Origin: UBA6059 sp965227155
GTDB lineage: Bacteria; Bacteroidota; Bacteroidia; Cytophagales; Cyclobacteriaceae
Direction of reading: 5' to 3'
DNA: 64,000 nucleotides
NCBI GenBank assembly: GCA_965227155.1
Contig: OZ245731.1
Location: 3,782,001-3,846,000 of the forward strand
In this document: piece after piece, positions 25,399 to 35,093 of the stretch
Numbering within the stretch: position 1 is the first letter of the stretch
Layout: each line of letters starts with the position of its first letter
Translations under genes and position numbers: made by a program
Notes under the pieces: model-generated
Seen by the model: the letters and a program-made list of their open reading frames with translations, nothing else
Database searches by the model: none
Told to the model about the DNA's origin: nothing

Positions 25399-25542
25399 AT
25401 GAATGATTTGAATTCCAATAATCGAAACGAACCAATCAGCTCTTCAAAAAGAAAAATTAAGAAGCTTTTAATCCTTGAAATCTTAGTTGGGCTGGGCTTA
25501 TTGGTCATCATCATGTATTACCTAAACCTATTTTACTTATGA
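25399..25542 (+). CDS. Small single-span membrane protein preceding SusC
   Basis: 47 residues. An N-terminal hydrophilic half (MNDLNSNNRNEPISSSKRKI) is followed by a hydrophobic stretch at about residues 23-46 with LLILEILVGLGLLVIIMYYL, so it would sit in the inner membrane with its N terminus inside. Its stop overlaps the SusC start (ATGA), which suggests translational coupling and supports real coding. I do not recognise a family. It could be a leader peptide or a partner of the TonB machinery; both are speculation. Confidence 0.55.
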   Translation: MNDLNSNNRNEPISSSKRKIKKLLILEILVGLGLLVIIMYYLNLFYL

Positions 25543-28500
25543 GAGGTCTAAGCCTGGTATTTTTCGCCCTCCTTCTGATCACAGGAAATGCATACAGCCA
25601 AATTCTAGTCAAAGGAAACATAACAGATGAGAATGGCGAGCCATTAATTGGTGCTACAGTAGCAGTTAAAGGAACTACCACAGGAACTACTGTAGATGTG
25701 ACCGGTGCCTTTAGTCTTGAGGTACCTTCTGAAGAATCATCGCTGGTCATAAGCTTCATTGGGTATAATACTAAAACAGTTAAAGTCGGTGATCAGGAGA
25801 ATTTCGACATTCAGCTGGAATTAAATATTGAAGAATTAGCAGAGGTTGTAGTCATTGGATATGGCACAGTCAAGAAAAGTGACCTTACCGGTTCAATAGG
25901 TTCAGTAGACGTTGAGCAGCTCCAAAAATTCGCTACAGTTGATGTTAACCGCACCATCCAGGGTAAAGTAGCCGGTGTGCAGGTAACCACAAATTCCGGA
26001 GCGCCAGGGTCCGGTACATCAGTGAGGGTTAGAGGTGTTGGCTCATTTTCTAATGCCGATCCCTTATATGTAGTTGATGGCTTCCTTACCGGAGATATTT
26101 CAAATATTGCACCTAATGATATTGAATCTATGGAGGTGCTTAAAGATGCCTCAGCCACAGCAATTTACGGTTCACGTGGATCAAATGGTGTCATCATTAT
26201 CACAACCAAGCAAGGAACCAAAAGGGGAGTTACAGTTGATCTAAATACCTATGTGGGGACACAGCAAGCCTGGAAGACCATTGATATGCTCGATGCACCA
26301 ACTTATGCTCAAGCCTACCTTGAGTCTGTAGGTGGTAGAATTAGTGCTATTTCAGAATCAGATTTACGCTCATGGATTCAGGAAGGTGGTTCAGGAGCAA
26401 TAAGTGGCACCAACTGGCAGGATGAGGTACTGCAAAATGCCCTGGTTCAATCTTATGACGTGAGCGCACGAGGTGGGTTTAATAAGCTGAGGTATAAACT
26501 GAGTGCGGCCTATTTTAATCAGGAAGGTATAGTGGTCAATACATTTAGTGATCGTACACAGGCCAACCTAAACCTGGCGTATGATCTCAGCGAAAGCCTT
26601 ACCATTACCGGTGATGTTAAATACTCAGTTAATGACTGGACCAGCTATGACCAGGGTACTTACAGCAGTGTTTTGGGTACAGCACTTAGAAAGGATCCGA
26701 TCAATCCTGTTAGAGATCCGATCACCGGCCATTGGGATAGGACAGGGCTTACTGATATTCCCAACCCTGCACGACTTGCTTACCAGCAACAATATAAACT
26801 AAACGAATCAGTTAGAATTCAGCCATCACTTTCAGTCCGGCTGAAGCTAATGGAGGGGTTAACCCTAAACTCCTCAGTTAACTGGGATGATAGAGAAATT
26901 GTATTCGATAACCTAACACCTGCCAATACTACAGTACAGAGCAAGGTTCTCGATGCTAATGGTATCCCTTCAGTTAACCCCAATGAGTCATTGATTAATC
27001 AGCTTTATCTCAAGGACCTGAATACACTAAGGGTATTTCAAAATACCAACACTCTGAATTACGAAAAGAATATCAATGACCATAGCATAAATGCAATGGT
27101 GGGTTTGGAGTCATACCAGGAAAAGACAAGCTTCAACAGAGATCAGCTCTTTACCGACTCCATGAACAACATTCAGTATTCTGAAAGTGCCTTTAATTTA
27201 CTTTCCTATTTTGCCCGCGCAGTTTACAGTTATAATGATCGATACCTGGTTACTGCAACATTGCGTAGGGACGGATCAAGTAAATTTCCTAAGGATGGTA
27301 GATGGGGCACTTTTCCATCATTTTCTGTAGGCTGGAATGTAGATCGGGAGAAATTTTTCCCTACATCTGACTTCATTACGGGACTTAAATTCAGAGCAGG
27401 TTGGGGAAGCGTTGGTAATCAATCCGCTATAGCACCTTTTAGGTTCTACTCTACACTTAGTCCCGACTGGAATTATTCCTTCAACAACCAAACGCCCAGT
27501 GAAGGCTTTGCCGCAACTTTCTTACCTGCATCAACCATTACCTGGGAGCAATCGGTGATGACCAATGTGGGTGTGGATTTATACCTGCTGGAGAATATGC
27601 TCTCCATTACTGCTGAGTATTATATCAAGGATACCGAAGACCTGCTGGTAGATGCACAGAATGTTCCCTCTCCAGTTTTTGCGGGCGCACTAGCCCCAGC
27701 TTCCAATGCAGCCTCCATGCAAAACAAGGGATTTGAACTGACCCTGGACTACAAGCAGCTTTTCGATGACTTTTCTTTCAATGTAGGTGGTAACATATCC
27801 TTTATCAATAATGAAGTCACTTCTCTTGGAGCGGGTGAACGCATAGAGGGTGCAGGCTATGAGGCTAAAATAGGCATGCCGATGACCCGAACCATCGTAG
27901 GAGGTGAGTTTGCTTCCTTCTACGGGTTGCAAACACTCGGTGTATTCCAGGATCAGCAGGAAATTGATAACCATGGTGTACAGCCGCTGGCAAGCCCCGG
28001 TGATATCATCTACAATGATGTAGATGGAAATGGTGCCATTACACCGGAAGATGCTGTACTGATTGGCAGTGCACTACCCGATTTCACCTACGGTTTTTAT
28101 CTCAACGCAGCATACAAGGGATTTGACCTTAGTGTTAGTTTTACGGGCAGCCAGGGTAATGACATAGCCAATATTTTTGCTTTCTATTCCGCAGGATCTA
28201 GTGCCCTGGAAGGCAACCTTACACAAGACCGCTGGGATAATCGCTGGACCGGTCCTGGTTCAACCAATAGCAACCCGAGGGTTTCAAATGCTGCTACAGC
28301 AGCAAATAATGACCTGTTCAGCGACAGATATATTGAAGACGGGTCATTTCTACGGTTGAGAAATATGCAACTGGGTTATACAATTCCAAGCTGGATTTAC
28401 TCAAAACTGGGAATCAACAACCTCCGCGTGTATTTGTCTGCCGACAACCTACTGACCTTTACCAATTATTCAGGGTTCGATCCTGAGGTGGGGCTGGCAT

Positions 28501-28589
28501 TCAACGGCGATCCCTTTGGAAACGGAGTAGACCTGGGTAATTACCCACAATCCCGCACGATCATTTTTGGATTAAATGTAAAGTTTTAA
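25539..28589 (+). CDS. SusC/RagA-family TonB-linked outer-membrane transporter
   Basis: 1016 residues. Signal peptide to about residue 21 (NAYSQ), then a carboxypeptidase-regulatory-like domain (VKGNITDENGEPLIGATVAV), a TonB box region (EELAEVVVIGYGTVKKSDL), the plug (VRVRGVGSFSNADPLYVVDG) and a long beta-barrel ending in an aromatic residue (IIFGLNVKF). SusC proteins import oligosaccharides bound by the SusD lid, driven by TonB. It is followed 10 bases later by SusD and then by mannanases, so the cargo is most probably beta-manno-oligosaccharides. Confidence 0.96.
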   Translation: MRGLSLVFFALLLITGNAYSQILVKGNITDENGEPLIGATVAVKGTTTGTTVDVTGAFSLEVPSEESSLVISFIGYNTKTVKVGDQENFDIQLELNIEELAEVVVIGYGTVKKSDLTGSIGSVDVEQLQKFATVDVNRTIQGKVAGVQVTTNSGAPGSGTSVRVRGVGSFSNADPLYVVDGFLTGDISNIAPNDIESMEVLKDASATAIYGSRGSNGVIIITTKQGTKRGVTVDLNTYVGTQQAWKTIDMLDAPTYAQAYLESVGGRISAISESDLRSWIQEGGSGAISGTNWQDEVLQNALVQSYDVSARGGFNKLRYKLSAAYFNQEGIVVNTFSDRTQANLNLAYDLSESLTITGDVKYSVNDWTSYDQGTYSSVLGTALRKDPINPVRDPITGHWDRTGLTDIPNPARLAYQQQYKLNESVRIQPSLSVRLKLMEGLTLNSSVNWDDREIVFDNLTPANTTVQSKVLDANGIPSVNPNESLINQLYLKDLNTLRVFQNTNTLNYEKNINDHSINAMVGLESYQEKTSFNRDQLFTDSMNNIQYSESAFNLLSYFARAVYSYNDRYLVTATLRRDGSSKFPKDGRWGTFPSFSVGWNVDREKFFPTSDFITGLKFRAGWGSVGNQSAIAPFRFYSTLSPDWNYSFNNQTPSEGFAATFLPASTITWEQSVMTNVGVDLYLLENMLSITAEYYIKDTEDLLVDAQNVPSPVFAGALAPASNAASMQNKGFELTLDYKQLFDDFSFNVGGNISFINNEVTSLGAGERIEGAGYEAKIGMPMTRTIVGGEFASFYGLQTLGVFQDQQEIDNHGVQPLASPGDIIYNDVDGNGAITPEDAVLIGSALPDFTYGFYLNAAYKGFDLSVSFTGSQGNDIANIFAFYSAGSSALEGNLTQDRWDNRWTGPGSTNSNPRVSNAATAANNDLFSDRYIEDGSFLRLRNMQLGYTIPSWIYSKLGINNLRVYLSADNLLTFTNYSGFDPEVGLAFNGDPFGNGVDLGNYPQSRTIIFGLNVKF

Positions 28590-28599
28590 CAACAGTCAT

Positions 28600-30228
28600 A
28601 TGAATTTCGCAAAAGCTTTCATCCTAATTTTTCTGGTATTTTCAATTGCAGCATGCGATGATTTCCTTACTGTGGAGCCCACAACGGAGATCACTGAGCA
28701 GGAATTTTTTACTGACGTTGAAAACGTACAACTGGCCGTCAATGCCATGTACGATCCGCTTGGGTACGGGGAAACAAGCATTCTGGGATCAAACGGTCAC
28801 TCATACGAATTTATCATTGGGGATATTGTATCGGATGATTCCGAAAAAGGGTCGGTTGATGCTGACCAGCAAGGCATAACTCAGCTTAAGCAGTTTACAG
28901 CTAACCCTGGAAACACCAACATCACTGTGCTTTGGAGTAAGCATTATGTAGCCATAGGCAGAGCCAATTTTCTCATCAGAAGCCTTGGGGAAGCCAATAT
29001 CGATGCTGCTGATAAGCTTAGGTTTGAGGCAGAAGCGAAATTCATCAGAGCCTATTCATATTTTTTATTGGTAAGGGTATTTGGTGGGGTGCCACTCTTT
29101 AACTCACCCGTTACCCCTGAGCAGATCAATAGCAAAAGTTTCACTAATGCGCCTATCTATGAAATTTATGCGCAAATCGAATCGGACCTTGAGTTTGCTA
29201 TAGAAAACCTGCCTGTGAAAAATGCAACAGAGCCGGGTAGAGCCAGCAAGGGCGCAGCAGCGGCATATCTGGCGAGGGCAATTATGTACCAACTCGGTAC
29301 AGACAATACCAATGATCACACCTGGCAGGAGGTCTACGAATTAACTTCCAACTTCATACAAGGTCAATATGGCAACTATAGTTTGGTTCCTAATTATGCC
29401 TTGCTTTTTGACACAGAAGGAGAAAACAATACCGAGTCCATTTTTGAGATACAATCTGTAGATACGGGTATCGATCCTTTTTCACATGGCCCTTTTATTG
29501 GTACGGAATGGTCGGTATTTCAGCACCCACAATTTATGGGTGGCTGGGGATTCAATACACCTACATCAGATCTTGTAAATGAATTTGAGGCTAATGACCC
29601 CAGGCGTGCCAATACAGCAATTGCCGTTGGTGAATATGCTTATGGCATATTGATGGAGGAAAGCGAGAGAAATAAAACGGGCTATTACACCAGAAAGGCA
29701 ATACTTCATCCTGATGAATGGATTACAGAGAAGGGTTCCGGATATAATATTCGAAAGTTCAGATTTGCTGATATCATATTGATGAATGCTGAAGCTGCTT
29801 ATCATATAGGCAATACAGCTGAAGCTAGGGAAAGGCTGGTAGAAATTAGAAACCGGGCCAGCCAAAGTACATTCCCTAGAGGATTTGATCCCAATGCTCC
29901 CGAGGCTTTTACGCCTACAGGTTTTGCACCGTTAGATAACTCCAATATACCTGCCGGAGGCCAGCAACTTCTTGATTTCATCTATGCCGAAAGAAGACGT
30001 GAGTTGGGCATGGAGCAGTTGAGATTTTGGGATTTAGTGCGCACGGGTAGGTTCATTCCCAGGATGGAGGCTACCTACGGGATCAGTCAGGCCGTTATAC
30101 GTAACCGGTCATTCGATAATTCAAATAAGCAAACCAACGAGCAGGTCATAGTTAATCCAATTCCGGTATTTCCTATTCCTTCATTGGAGGTTGCTGATTG
30201 GGGCATTTCACAAAACCCCGGATATTAA
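28600..30228 (+). CDS. SusD/RagB-family glycan-binding lipoprotein
   Basis: 542 residues. The lipobox SIAACDDFL places Cys20 as the lipid-modified residue, exposed on the cell surface. Family features: an early VEPTTEITEQEFFTDVENVQ, helical TPR-like segments around EAKFIRAYSYFLLVRVFGGV, and the C-terminal FIYAERRRELGMEQLRFWDL followed by the ending NPIPVFPIPSLEV. SusD forms a hinged lid on its SusC partner and binds the glycan. It is paired with the SusC gene just upstream, and a surface lipoprotein gene follows 29 bases later. Confidence 0.95.
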   Translation: MNFAKAFILIFLVFSIAACDDFLTVEPTTEITEQEFFTDVENVQLAVNAMYDPLGYGETSILGSNGHSYEFIIGDIVSDDSEKGSVDADQQGITQLKQFTANPGNTNITVLWSKHYVAIGRANFLIRSLGEANIDAADKLRFEAEAKFIRAYSYFLLVRVFGGVPLFNSPVTPEQINSKSFTNAPIYEIYAQIESDLEFAIENLPVKNATEPGRASKGAAAAYLARAIMYQLGTDNTNDHTWQEVYELTSNFIQGQYGNYSLVPNYALLFDTEGENNTESIFEIQSVDTGIDPFSHGPFIGTEWSVFQHPQFMGGWGFNTPTSDLVNEFEANDPRRANTAIAVGEYAYGILMEESERNKTGYYTRKAILHPDEWITEKGSGYNIRKFRFADIILMNAEAAYHIGNTAEARERLVEIRNRASQSTFPRGFDPNAPEAFTPTGFAPLDNSNIPAGGQQLLDFIYAERRRELGMEQLRFWDLVRTGRFIPRMEATYGISQAVIRNRSFDNSNKQTNEQVIVNPIPVFPIPSLEVADWGISQNPGY

Positions 30229-30257
30229 TTAAAACTAAACCAAATATTCTATTTACT

Positions 30258-31232
30258 ATGAAAAACAAGTTCAATTCTCTACTAACAGGTATGGCTATAC
30301 TTCTTGGAAGTATGATCATACTCAATTCCTGTGGAAGTGACGATGAAGAAGAAATTGTCACATTTGATTCGAATCCAACACAATTTTGTCTGGATAACCC
30401 GACTGACACCCGATGCTTTGGTGTAGACCCTAATGCTTTTTGCGCAGCTAATCCGTTAGATGCTCAATGCTGTATTCCTAGCCAGGACCTTGATTGTTAT
30501 TGTACTACAGGTACCAATGGTACTGATGACACTGCCAATTGTTGTCTTTTTGAATACAACCCAACTTGCTTCTGCTCAGCTAACCCTAATGATGCCAAGT
30601 GCCAGCAAGATTTTGGTGTTGGAAACGGACTGGGTTTATTGATTGATTTTGAGTCTGGCTTACAGTCTTTTGCAGAAGATTTCTTCAATCCAAGTGAAAA
30701 AATTGAGTTCAACGGTGATGCCAACATAGCAGCTGTTGAAGGCGATAGCTATTTATCACTTGTTTTTGCTGCTGATGAGACTGATAACAGAGGCTGGCAT
30801 GATTTCAAATATGATCCTAATGAAGGTAGTACTGAAGCTACAATCGATTTTGGTGCTATGGCTGATCCGCATGTAAACTTCTGGGTGAACTCAGGACCGG
30901 TAGCTGGTGATTCTCTTGGCTTTACTGTTGCTTTTTGGGGTAAAGATGATGGCGCAGGTGGAAACGATGGTACCGACTATGCGGCACACCCGCTATTCAA
31001 GACAGGTAGCACCAACGGTGAATGGGTTTTAGTGAGTATTCCACTTTCTGACTTCCGTGTACAAAATGGATGGGATGGCTCAAGCGACCCTGTAGATACT
31101 TCTGTGAAGTATAAATTGATAAAGTTTGCTTTGATGCCAGAAACATGGCATATACCAGGTGCTTTTACCTGTCATGTTGATGCTATATCGATAACTGACG
31201 GGCCTATAGAGCAACTACCCTGGATTAAATAA
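30258..31232 (+). CDS. Cys-rich surface glycan-binding-type lipoprotein
   Basis: 324 residues from the ATG at 30258; codons upstream in frame lie within the SusD tail. The lipobox is ILNSCGSDDEE, and the acidic residues after the Cys resemble the surface lipoprotein export signal of Bacteroidota. About 80 residues of linker then carry twelve Cys in loose repeats: FCLDNPTDTRC, FCAANPLDAQC and FCSANPNDAKC. The C-terminal part (about residues 125-324) looks like one beta-sandwich (LLIDFESGLQSFAEDFF, WHDFKYDPNEG, VNFWVNSGP, GEWVLVSIPLSDF), of the kind seen in carbohydrate-binding domains. Its place behind SusD is the usual one for a surface glycan-binding protein. A hairpin with a T-run follows. 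Confidence 0.78.
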   Translation: MKNKFNSLLTGMAILLGSMIILNSCGSDDEEEIVTFDSNPTQFCLDNPTDTRCFGVDPNAFCAANPLDAQCCIPSQDLDCYCTTGTNGTDDTANCCLFEYNPTCFCSANPNDAKCQQDFGVGNGLGLLIDFESGLQSFAEDFFNPSEKIEFNGDANIAAVEGDSYLSLVFAADETDNRGWHDFKYDPNEGSTEATIDFGAMADPHVNFWVNSGPVAGDSLGFTVAFWGKDDGAGGNDGTDYAAHPLFKTGSTNGEWVLVSIPLSDFRVQNGWDGSSDPVDTSVKYKLIKFALMPETWHIPGAFTCHVDAISITDGPIEQLPWIK

Positions 31233-31260
31233 TTCTTCTTCACGCTTCATATATATATAT

Positions 31261-31290
31261 AAAAACCGGCTGATAGTCGGTTTTTATTTC
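31261..31290 (+). terminator. Terminator or attenuator inside the mannan locus
   Basis: AAAAACCG (31261-31268) pairs with CGGTTTTT (31278-31285), preceded by an alternating TA tract (31249-31260). It sits between the surface lipoprotein and the first mannanase and would lower expression of the enzymes relative to the binding and transport proteins. Confidence 0.7.
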
Positions 31291-31297
31291 TTATCCC

Positions 31298-32416
31298 ATG
31301 CAAAGACTCCTAATCTTATTGTTGTTGTTAGCGGCATTTAGGCCAGTGACCGGTCAGCAATTGTCTGATCCAAAATCAACACCTAAAACGCAAAATCTGT
31401 ATCAATTCCTAACCCGGATGGATACCAACAAGGTTATGTTTGGCCATCAGGATGGCGTACTATATGGGCTCGATTGGCGGTATGAACTCAATTCAGACGT
31501 AGAGAAAGTTTCCGGCAATAGAGCTGCTGTCATCGGTTGGGATGTGGGTAAAATCGGTACTGAAGCTAACATAGATAGTTTCAGCTTCAAGCAGATAATC
31601 AAAGGCATCAGACATGTTTACAAATCAGGGGGTATCAATACCATTTCCTGGCATATGGAGAATCCGATCAACGGTGAAAACTCCTGGTCAAAGCATTCAG
31701 ATATTAACGGACTGTTACCAGGTGGACAATTCCATACATCATACCTGGAAAAGCTTAACGAATTTGCGAGGTTCATCAAAAAATGTCGAGTGGGACTCTT
31801 TACCAAAATCCCAATTGTTTTTCGTCCATTCCACGAACACAACGGAGACTGGTTTTGGTGGGGCAAAGCCTACAATTCTGAAGAAGATTATATCAAGCTA
31901 TGGCGATACACCATAGATTATCTCAGGCATGAGAAAAACATACATAACCTAATTATATCCTTCAGCCCCGATAGAAGCAGAATGAGCATTGATTGGGAAG
32001 GTTATCATTATGGCTATCCTGGTGACGATTATGTAGATGTGATAGGCCTGGATAACTATTGGGATATGGGACACAAGCACAACCAGGCTACTCATGAAGA
32101 GCAGCTGGAAAATTTTCACAACAGCATTAAGCTAATCTCAGAGATAGCTGCAAAAAGAAATAAAGTGGCTGCCCTCACAGAAACCGGCAATGAAACGGTA
32201 GCCATTCCAAACTGGTACACCGAGCGTTTATTAGAGCCCATTAAATCCTCAGGCTCACGGCTAGCGTGGGTTTTGGTATGGAGAAATGCCAATTTGAGCC
32301 ACTACTATGTACCGTATAAAGGTCACCACAATGAGAAGGATTTCATTGCTTTTGAAAAGGATATCGCAACCCTCTTTCTGACCAATATGGAAAACCCATA
32401 CAAAAGAATTAGATGA
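31298..32416 (+). CDS. GH26 endo-beta-1,4-mannanase
   Basis: 372 residues with a signal peptide (about residues 1-20, ending TGQ). GH26 features: MFGHQDGVLYGLDW at the first strand, ISWHMENPINGENSW, the acid/base Glu180 in FRPFHEHNGDWFWWG, and the nucleophile Glu295 in AALTETGNE. YPGDDYVDVIGLDNYW is also typical. There is no T9SS tail and no lipobox, so it is probably periplasmic, acting on imported manno-oligosaccharides; that location is inference. The gene overlaps the next glycosidase by four bases (ATGA). Confidence 0.94.
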   Translation: MQRLLILLLLLAAFRPVTGQQLSDPKSTPKTQNLYQFLTRMDTNKVMFGHQDGVLYGLDWRYELNSDVEKVSGNRAAVIGWDVGKIGTEANIDSFSFKQIIKGIRHVYKSGGINTISWHMENPINGENSWSKHSDINGLLPGGQFHTSYLEKLNEFARFIKKCRVGLFTKIPIVFRPFHEHNGDWFWWGKAYNSEEDYIKLWRYTIDYLRHEKNIHNLIISFSPDRSRMSIDWEGYHYGYPGDDYVDVIGLDNYWDMGHKHNQATHEEQLENFHNSIKLISEIAAKRNKVAALTETGNETVAIPNWYTERLLEPIKSSGSRLAWVLVWRNANLSHYYVPYKGHHNEKDFIAFEKDIATLFLTNMENPYKRIR

Positions 32417-35031
32417 TACGGAACCTGCTATACCTGATGATATGCATGGCTTGTCTATCTAAGGCAAAGGCACAAAATGCTTTGGCCGTATTGCCCAACG
32501 ATACCGTTATCATGTCAGCTGATTTTCCTGTCATTATATCTCTGGATGGTACAGCAAGTACTTCTGATAGTGAGATACTGGATTATTACTGGGTCCTTCA
32601 GGGTGATACTATTGATAATTCACCCCAGATAGAATTAGCGCTAAACGATAGTGATAATGAGGTACGACTGGTAGTAATAGATGCCAGTGGAGATATTGAT
32701 GCGGAGATCATGAGGATCTTTGTCGGGCACCCCACCAATAATGGTAAAAACAGAATTCCTATTCGCGCTGCCTCGCATTTAAGGTTTATGTCCGGGATAA
32801 ATATTGCCTGGCGAAACTTTGCCAATGACCTAAATGAGTGGACCATCGAGGATGAAATTTATTTCGGTCAAATTATGGATTCCATTCAGGCAGCTGGCGG
32901 CAATACTCTTAGGTGGTGGTTGCATACCAACGGTGCCAATAGCCCTGTGATTAATGCTGACGGTTTTGTGGAGCGCATTGATTTTGAATCCATTCTAGCA
33001 ATGAAGCATTTTCTGGATATGGCCTATGATCATGGGATTGTAGTAAGCATGTGCCTGTGGTCTTTTGATATGCTCCAAAATCAGAACAGGAATGCCATGC
33101 TGGCCCTTCTACAGGATACTTCTAATATTCGATCCTACATTGATAATGCCCTGATACCATTATTAGAGGCTGTTGGTAATCATCCGGCCGTAATGACCTG
33201 GGAAATTTTTAATGAGGCCGAAGGTATGACCAGTCAGTATGGTTGGACACCCACAAGGGTTAGCATGACTGATGTTCAGGTTTTTGTCAACCTAATAGCT
33301 GGAGCCATTCATCGTACAATCCCTGAGGCGCAAGTGTCGACCGGCGCATGGAATGTGCGGGTAATGTCAGACATAGGCAATTTTATCAACTATTATTCAG
33401 ATGAAGCTCTGCAAGCAAGAGGAGGAGATCCTGACGGCTATCTTGATTTTTATCAAATGCATTATTACGCAGAGCATTTCAACAATAGCTATTCTCCATT
33501 TCACAGGCCGGCATCCCATTGGGAACTTGATAAGCCCATAGTAATCGGGGAGACCTGGGCTGATACGATTTGCTGTCTTTCAAATCCGGACTTGTCAATC
33601 ACTGAGGCATTTGAAAGAACTGTGGATTATGGTTATGCAGGGCTTATGACATGGTCATGGACTGACAGGAGCGATTTTGGGCCCACCAGTAGAGGCATAA
33701 AGCGCACTGCACAGATGATCCCCAATGACCTTGAAATACCCACCGATCTTGATATCGACAGAGTACCACAAATCATCGGAACTATACCACCATTTAGAGC
33801 TACGCTTGAGGCATTGCCTCTAAGTGTAGACTGGGCTGATCTAAAAAATTATTTTACAGACGAAGAGCAGGGCAGTTACCTCACATATACAATATCCTCT
33901 ATTTCAAATAATGCAGTAACGCTACCCGGCATAGGTGCTGAATCGCAAGTGGTTTTTGACTTTTCAAACCCATCTGCCGGGCTAACCGAGATCGTTTACA
34001 GGGCATCTGACATCAATGGTTGGTACAGCGAGTCTGAGTCAATTGTAATGCTGGGCAGCTTAGCAGAAAATGCGGATAACCTGGCTTTCTATAAGACTGT
34101 TCATACAAATTCAGTGTCTGGCGATGATTACAACTTGTATATTAATGATGGCAATACAGCCACCTCCTGGAAAAGCATTCCCTTGGAATTTGAAACGGTA
34201 ATTATTGACCTGGATTCAGTTGCAGAATTTAATTTCATTGGAATCCACCTGCGCGATCAATCATTACTCAACTATTCCTTTTACCTATCTGAAGATAGTA
34301 CCTCATGGGAGGCTCTCTTTGATGAAAGCTATGGCTTAGAAGATGAAATCGGGCTAGGTCTAAATGCACCAGTTCATGGTCGATACCTTAGGCTTGAGCT
34401 TGAAAATGCATTGGCAACAGACTACTTTGAAGTGTATGAGCTGGAGGTGCAAAACGTTGAGCAAAATCAACCACCAACTTTAAATGGTGAGGTTGACGAT
34501 CTCATACAACAGCTTTCTGATGTCAAAAACATCAATAATTACATTCGCTTTGAGGAGCTTTTCACAGATACTGAGCATCAGGAGTATCTACAATACACCT
34601 TTGGTAACTCAAACCCAGAATTGCTAACACCAGAATTCTCCATAGGTCAGGTAGGCTTAAGTTTAATATTCGGAGAAGGGCAGGTGGGTAGCTCTACCAT
34701 AGAAGTGACCGCAACAGACCCTTTTGGTGCAACAGTATCAACTTCCTTTGAGGTAGTAGTGGAAGACAATATTGTGTCAGGCATTGAAGAGCCGGTGGAA
34801 ATTACTGTGTTTCCTAATCCTTCGGATGGGCTTTTTATGTTCAAAACCGACAAATCCTCCTTTATACCTACCAGAATAGAAATATTTGGAATGAATGGCC
34901 GGCTTATGTTGGAAATAGATAGGCAAAACAGTGACAGGCCCATAGACATATCCCGGCTACCGGCTGGAGTCTATTTACTGAAGGCTTCCGACGCATCAGA
35001 AAGCATTACCAAACGCATCATTAAGAAATAA
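32413..35031 (+). CDS. GH5-like beta-mannanase with discoidin and T9SS sorting domains
   Basis: 872 residues. Signal peptide (about 1-20), then a PKD/Ig-like N-terminal domain (to about 110). A GH5-type TIM barrel (about 120-440) has the acid/base Glu268 in TWEIFNEAEGM and the nucleophile Glu380 in IVIGETWAD. A cadherin-like segment follows, then an F5/8 type C (discoidin, CBM32-like) domain at about 550-675 (LAFYKTVHTN, RYLRLELENA), another cadherin-like domain, and a C-terminal T9SS type A domain (ITVFPNPSDGLFMF, LPAGVYLLKA). It is expected to be secreted to the cell surface through T9SS. Beta-mannan specificity is inferred from its neighbours. Confidence 0.88.
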   Translation: MIRNLLYLMICMACLSKAKAQNALAVLPNDTVIMSADFPVIISLDGTASTSDSEILDYYWVLQGDTIDNSPQIELALNDSDNEVRLVVIDASGDIDAEIMRIFVGHPTNNGKNRIPIRAASHLRFMSGINIAWRNFANDLNEWTIEDEIYFGQIMDSIQAAGGNTLRWWLHTNGANSPVINADGFVERIDFESILAMKHFLDMAYDHGIVVSMCLWSFDMLQNQNRNAMLALLQDTSNIRSYIDNALIPLLEAVGNHPAVMTWEIFNEAEGMTSQYGWTPTRVSMTDVQVFVNLIAGAIHRTIPEAQVSTGAWNVRVMSDIGNFINYYSDEALQARGGDPDGYLDFYQMHYYAEHFNNSYSPFHRPASHWELDKPIVIGETWADTICCLSNPDLSITEAFERTVDYGYAGLMTWSWTDRSDFGPTSRGIKRTAQMIPNDLEIPTDLDIDRVPQIIGTIPPFRATLEALPLSVDWADLKNYFTDEEQGSYLTYTISSISNNAVTLPGIGAESQVVFDFSNPSAGLTEIVYRASDINGWYSESESIVMLGSLAENADNLAFYKTVHTNSVSGDDYNLYINDGNTATSWKSIPLEFETVIIDLDSVAEFNFIGIHLRDQSLLNYSFYLSEDSTSWEALFDESYGLEDEIGLGLNAPVHGRYLRLELENALATDYFEVYELEVQNVEQNQPPTLNGEVDDLIQQLSDVKNINNYIRFEELFTDTEHQEYLQYTFGNSNPELLTPEFSIGQVGLSLIFGEGQVGSSTIEVTATDPFGATVSTSFEVVVEDNIVSGIEEPVEITVFPNPSDGLFMFKTDKSSFIPTRIEIFGMNGRLMLEIDRQNSDRPIDISRLPAGVYLLKASDASESITKRIIKK

Positions 35032-35093
35032 AATGTACCTGAATGGGCAGCATAACTACAATGAATCTCTGGACCTAACTATAAAACCAACAA

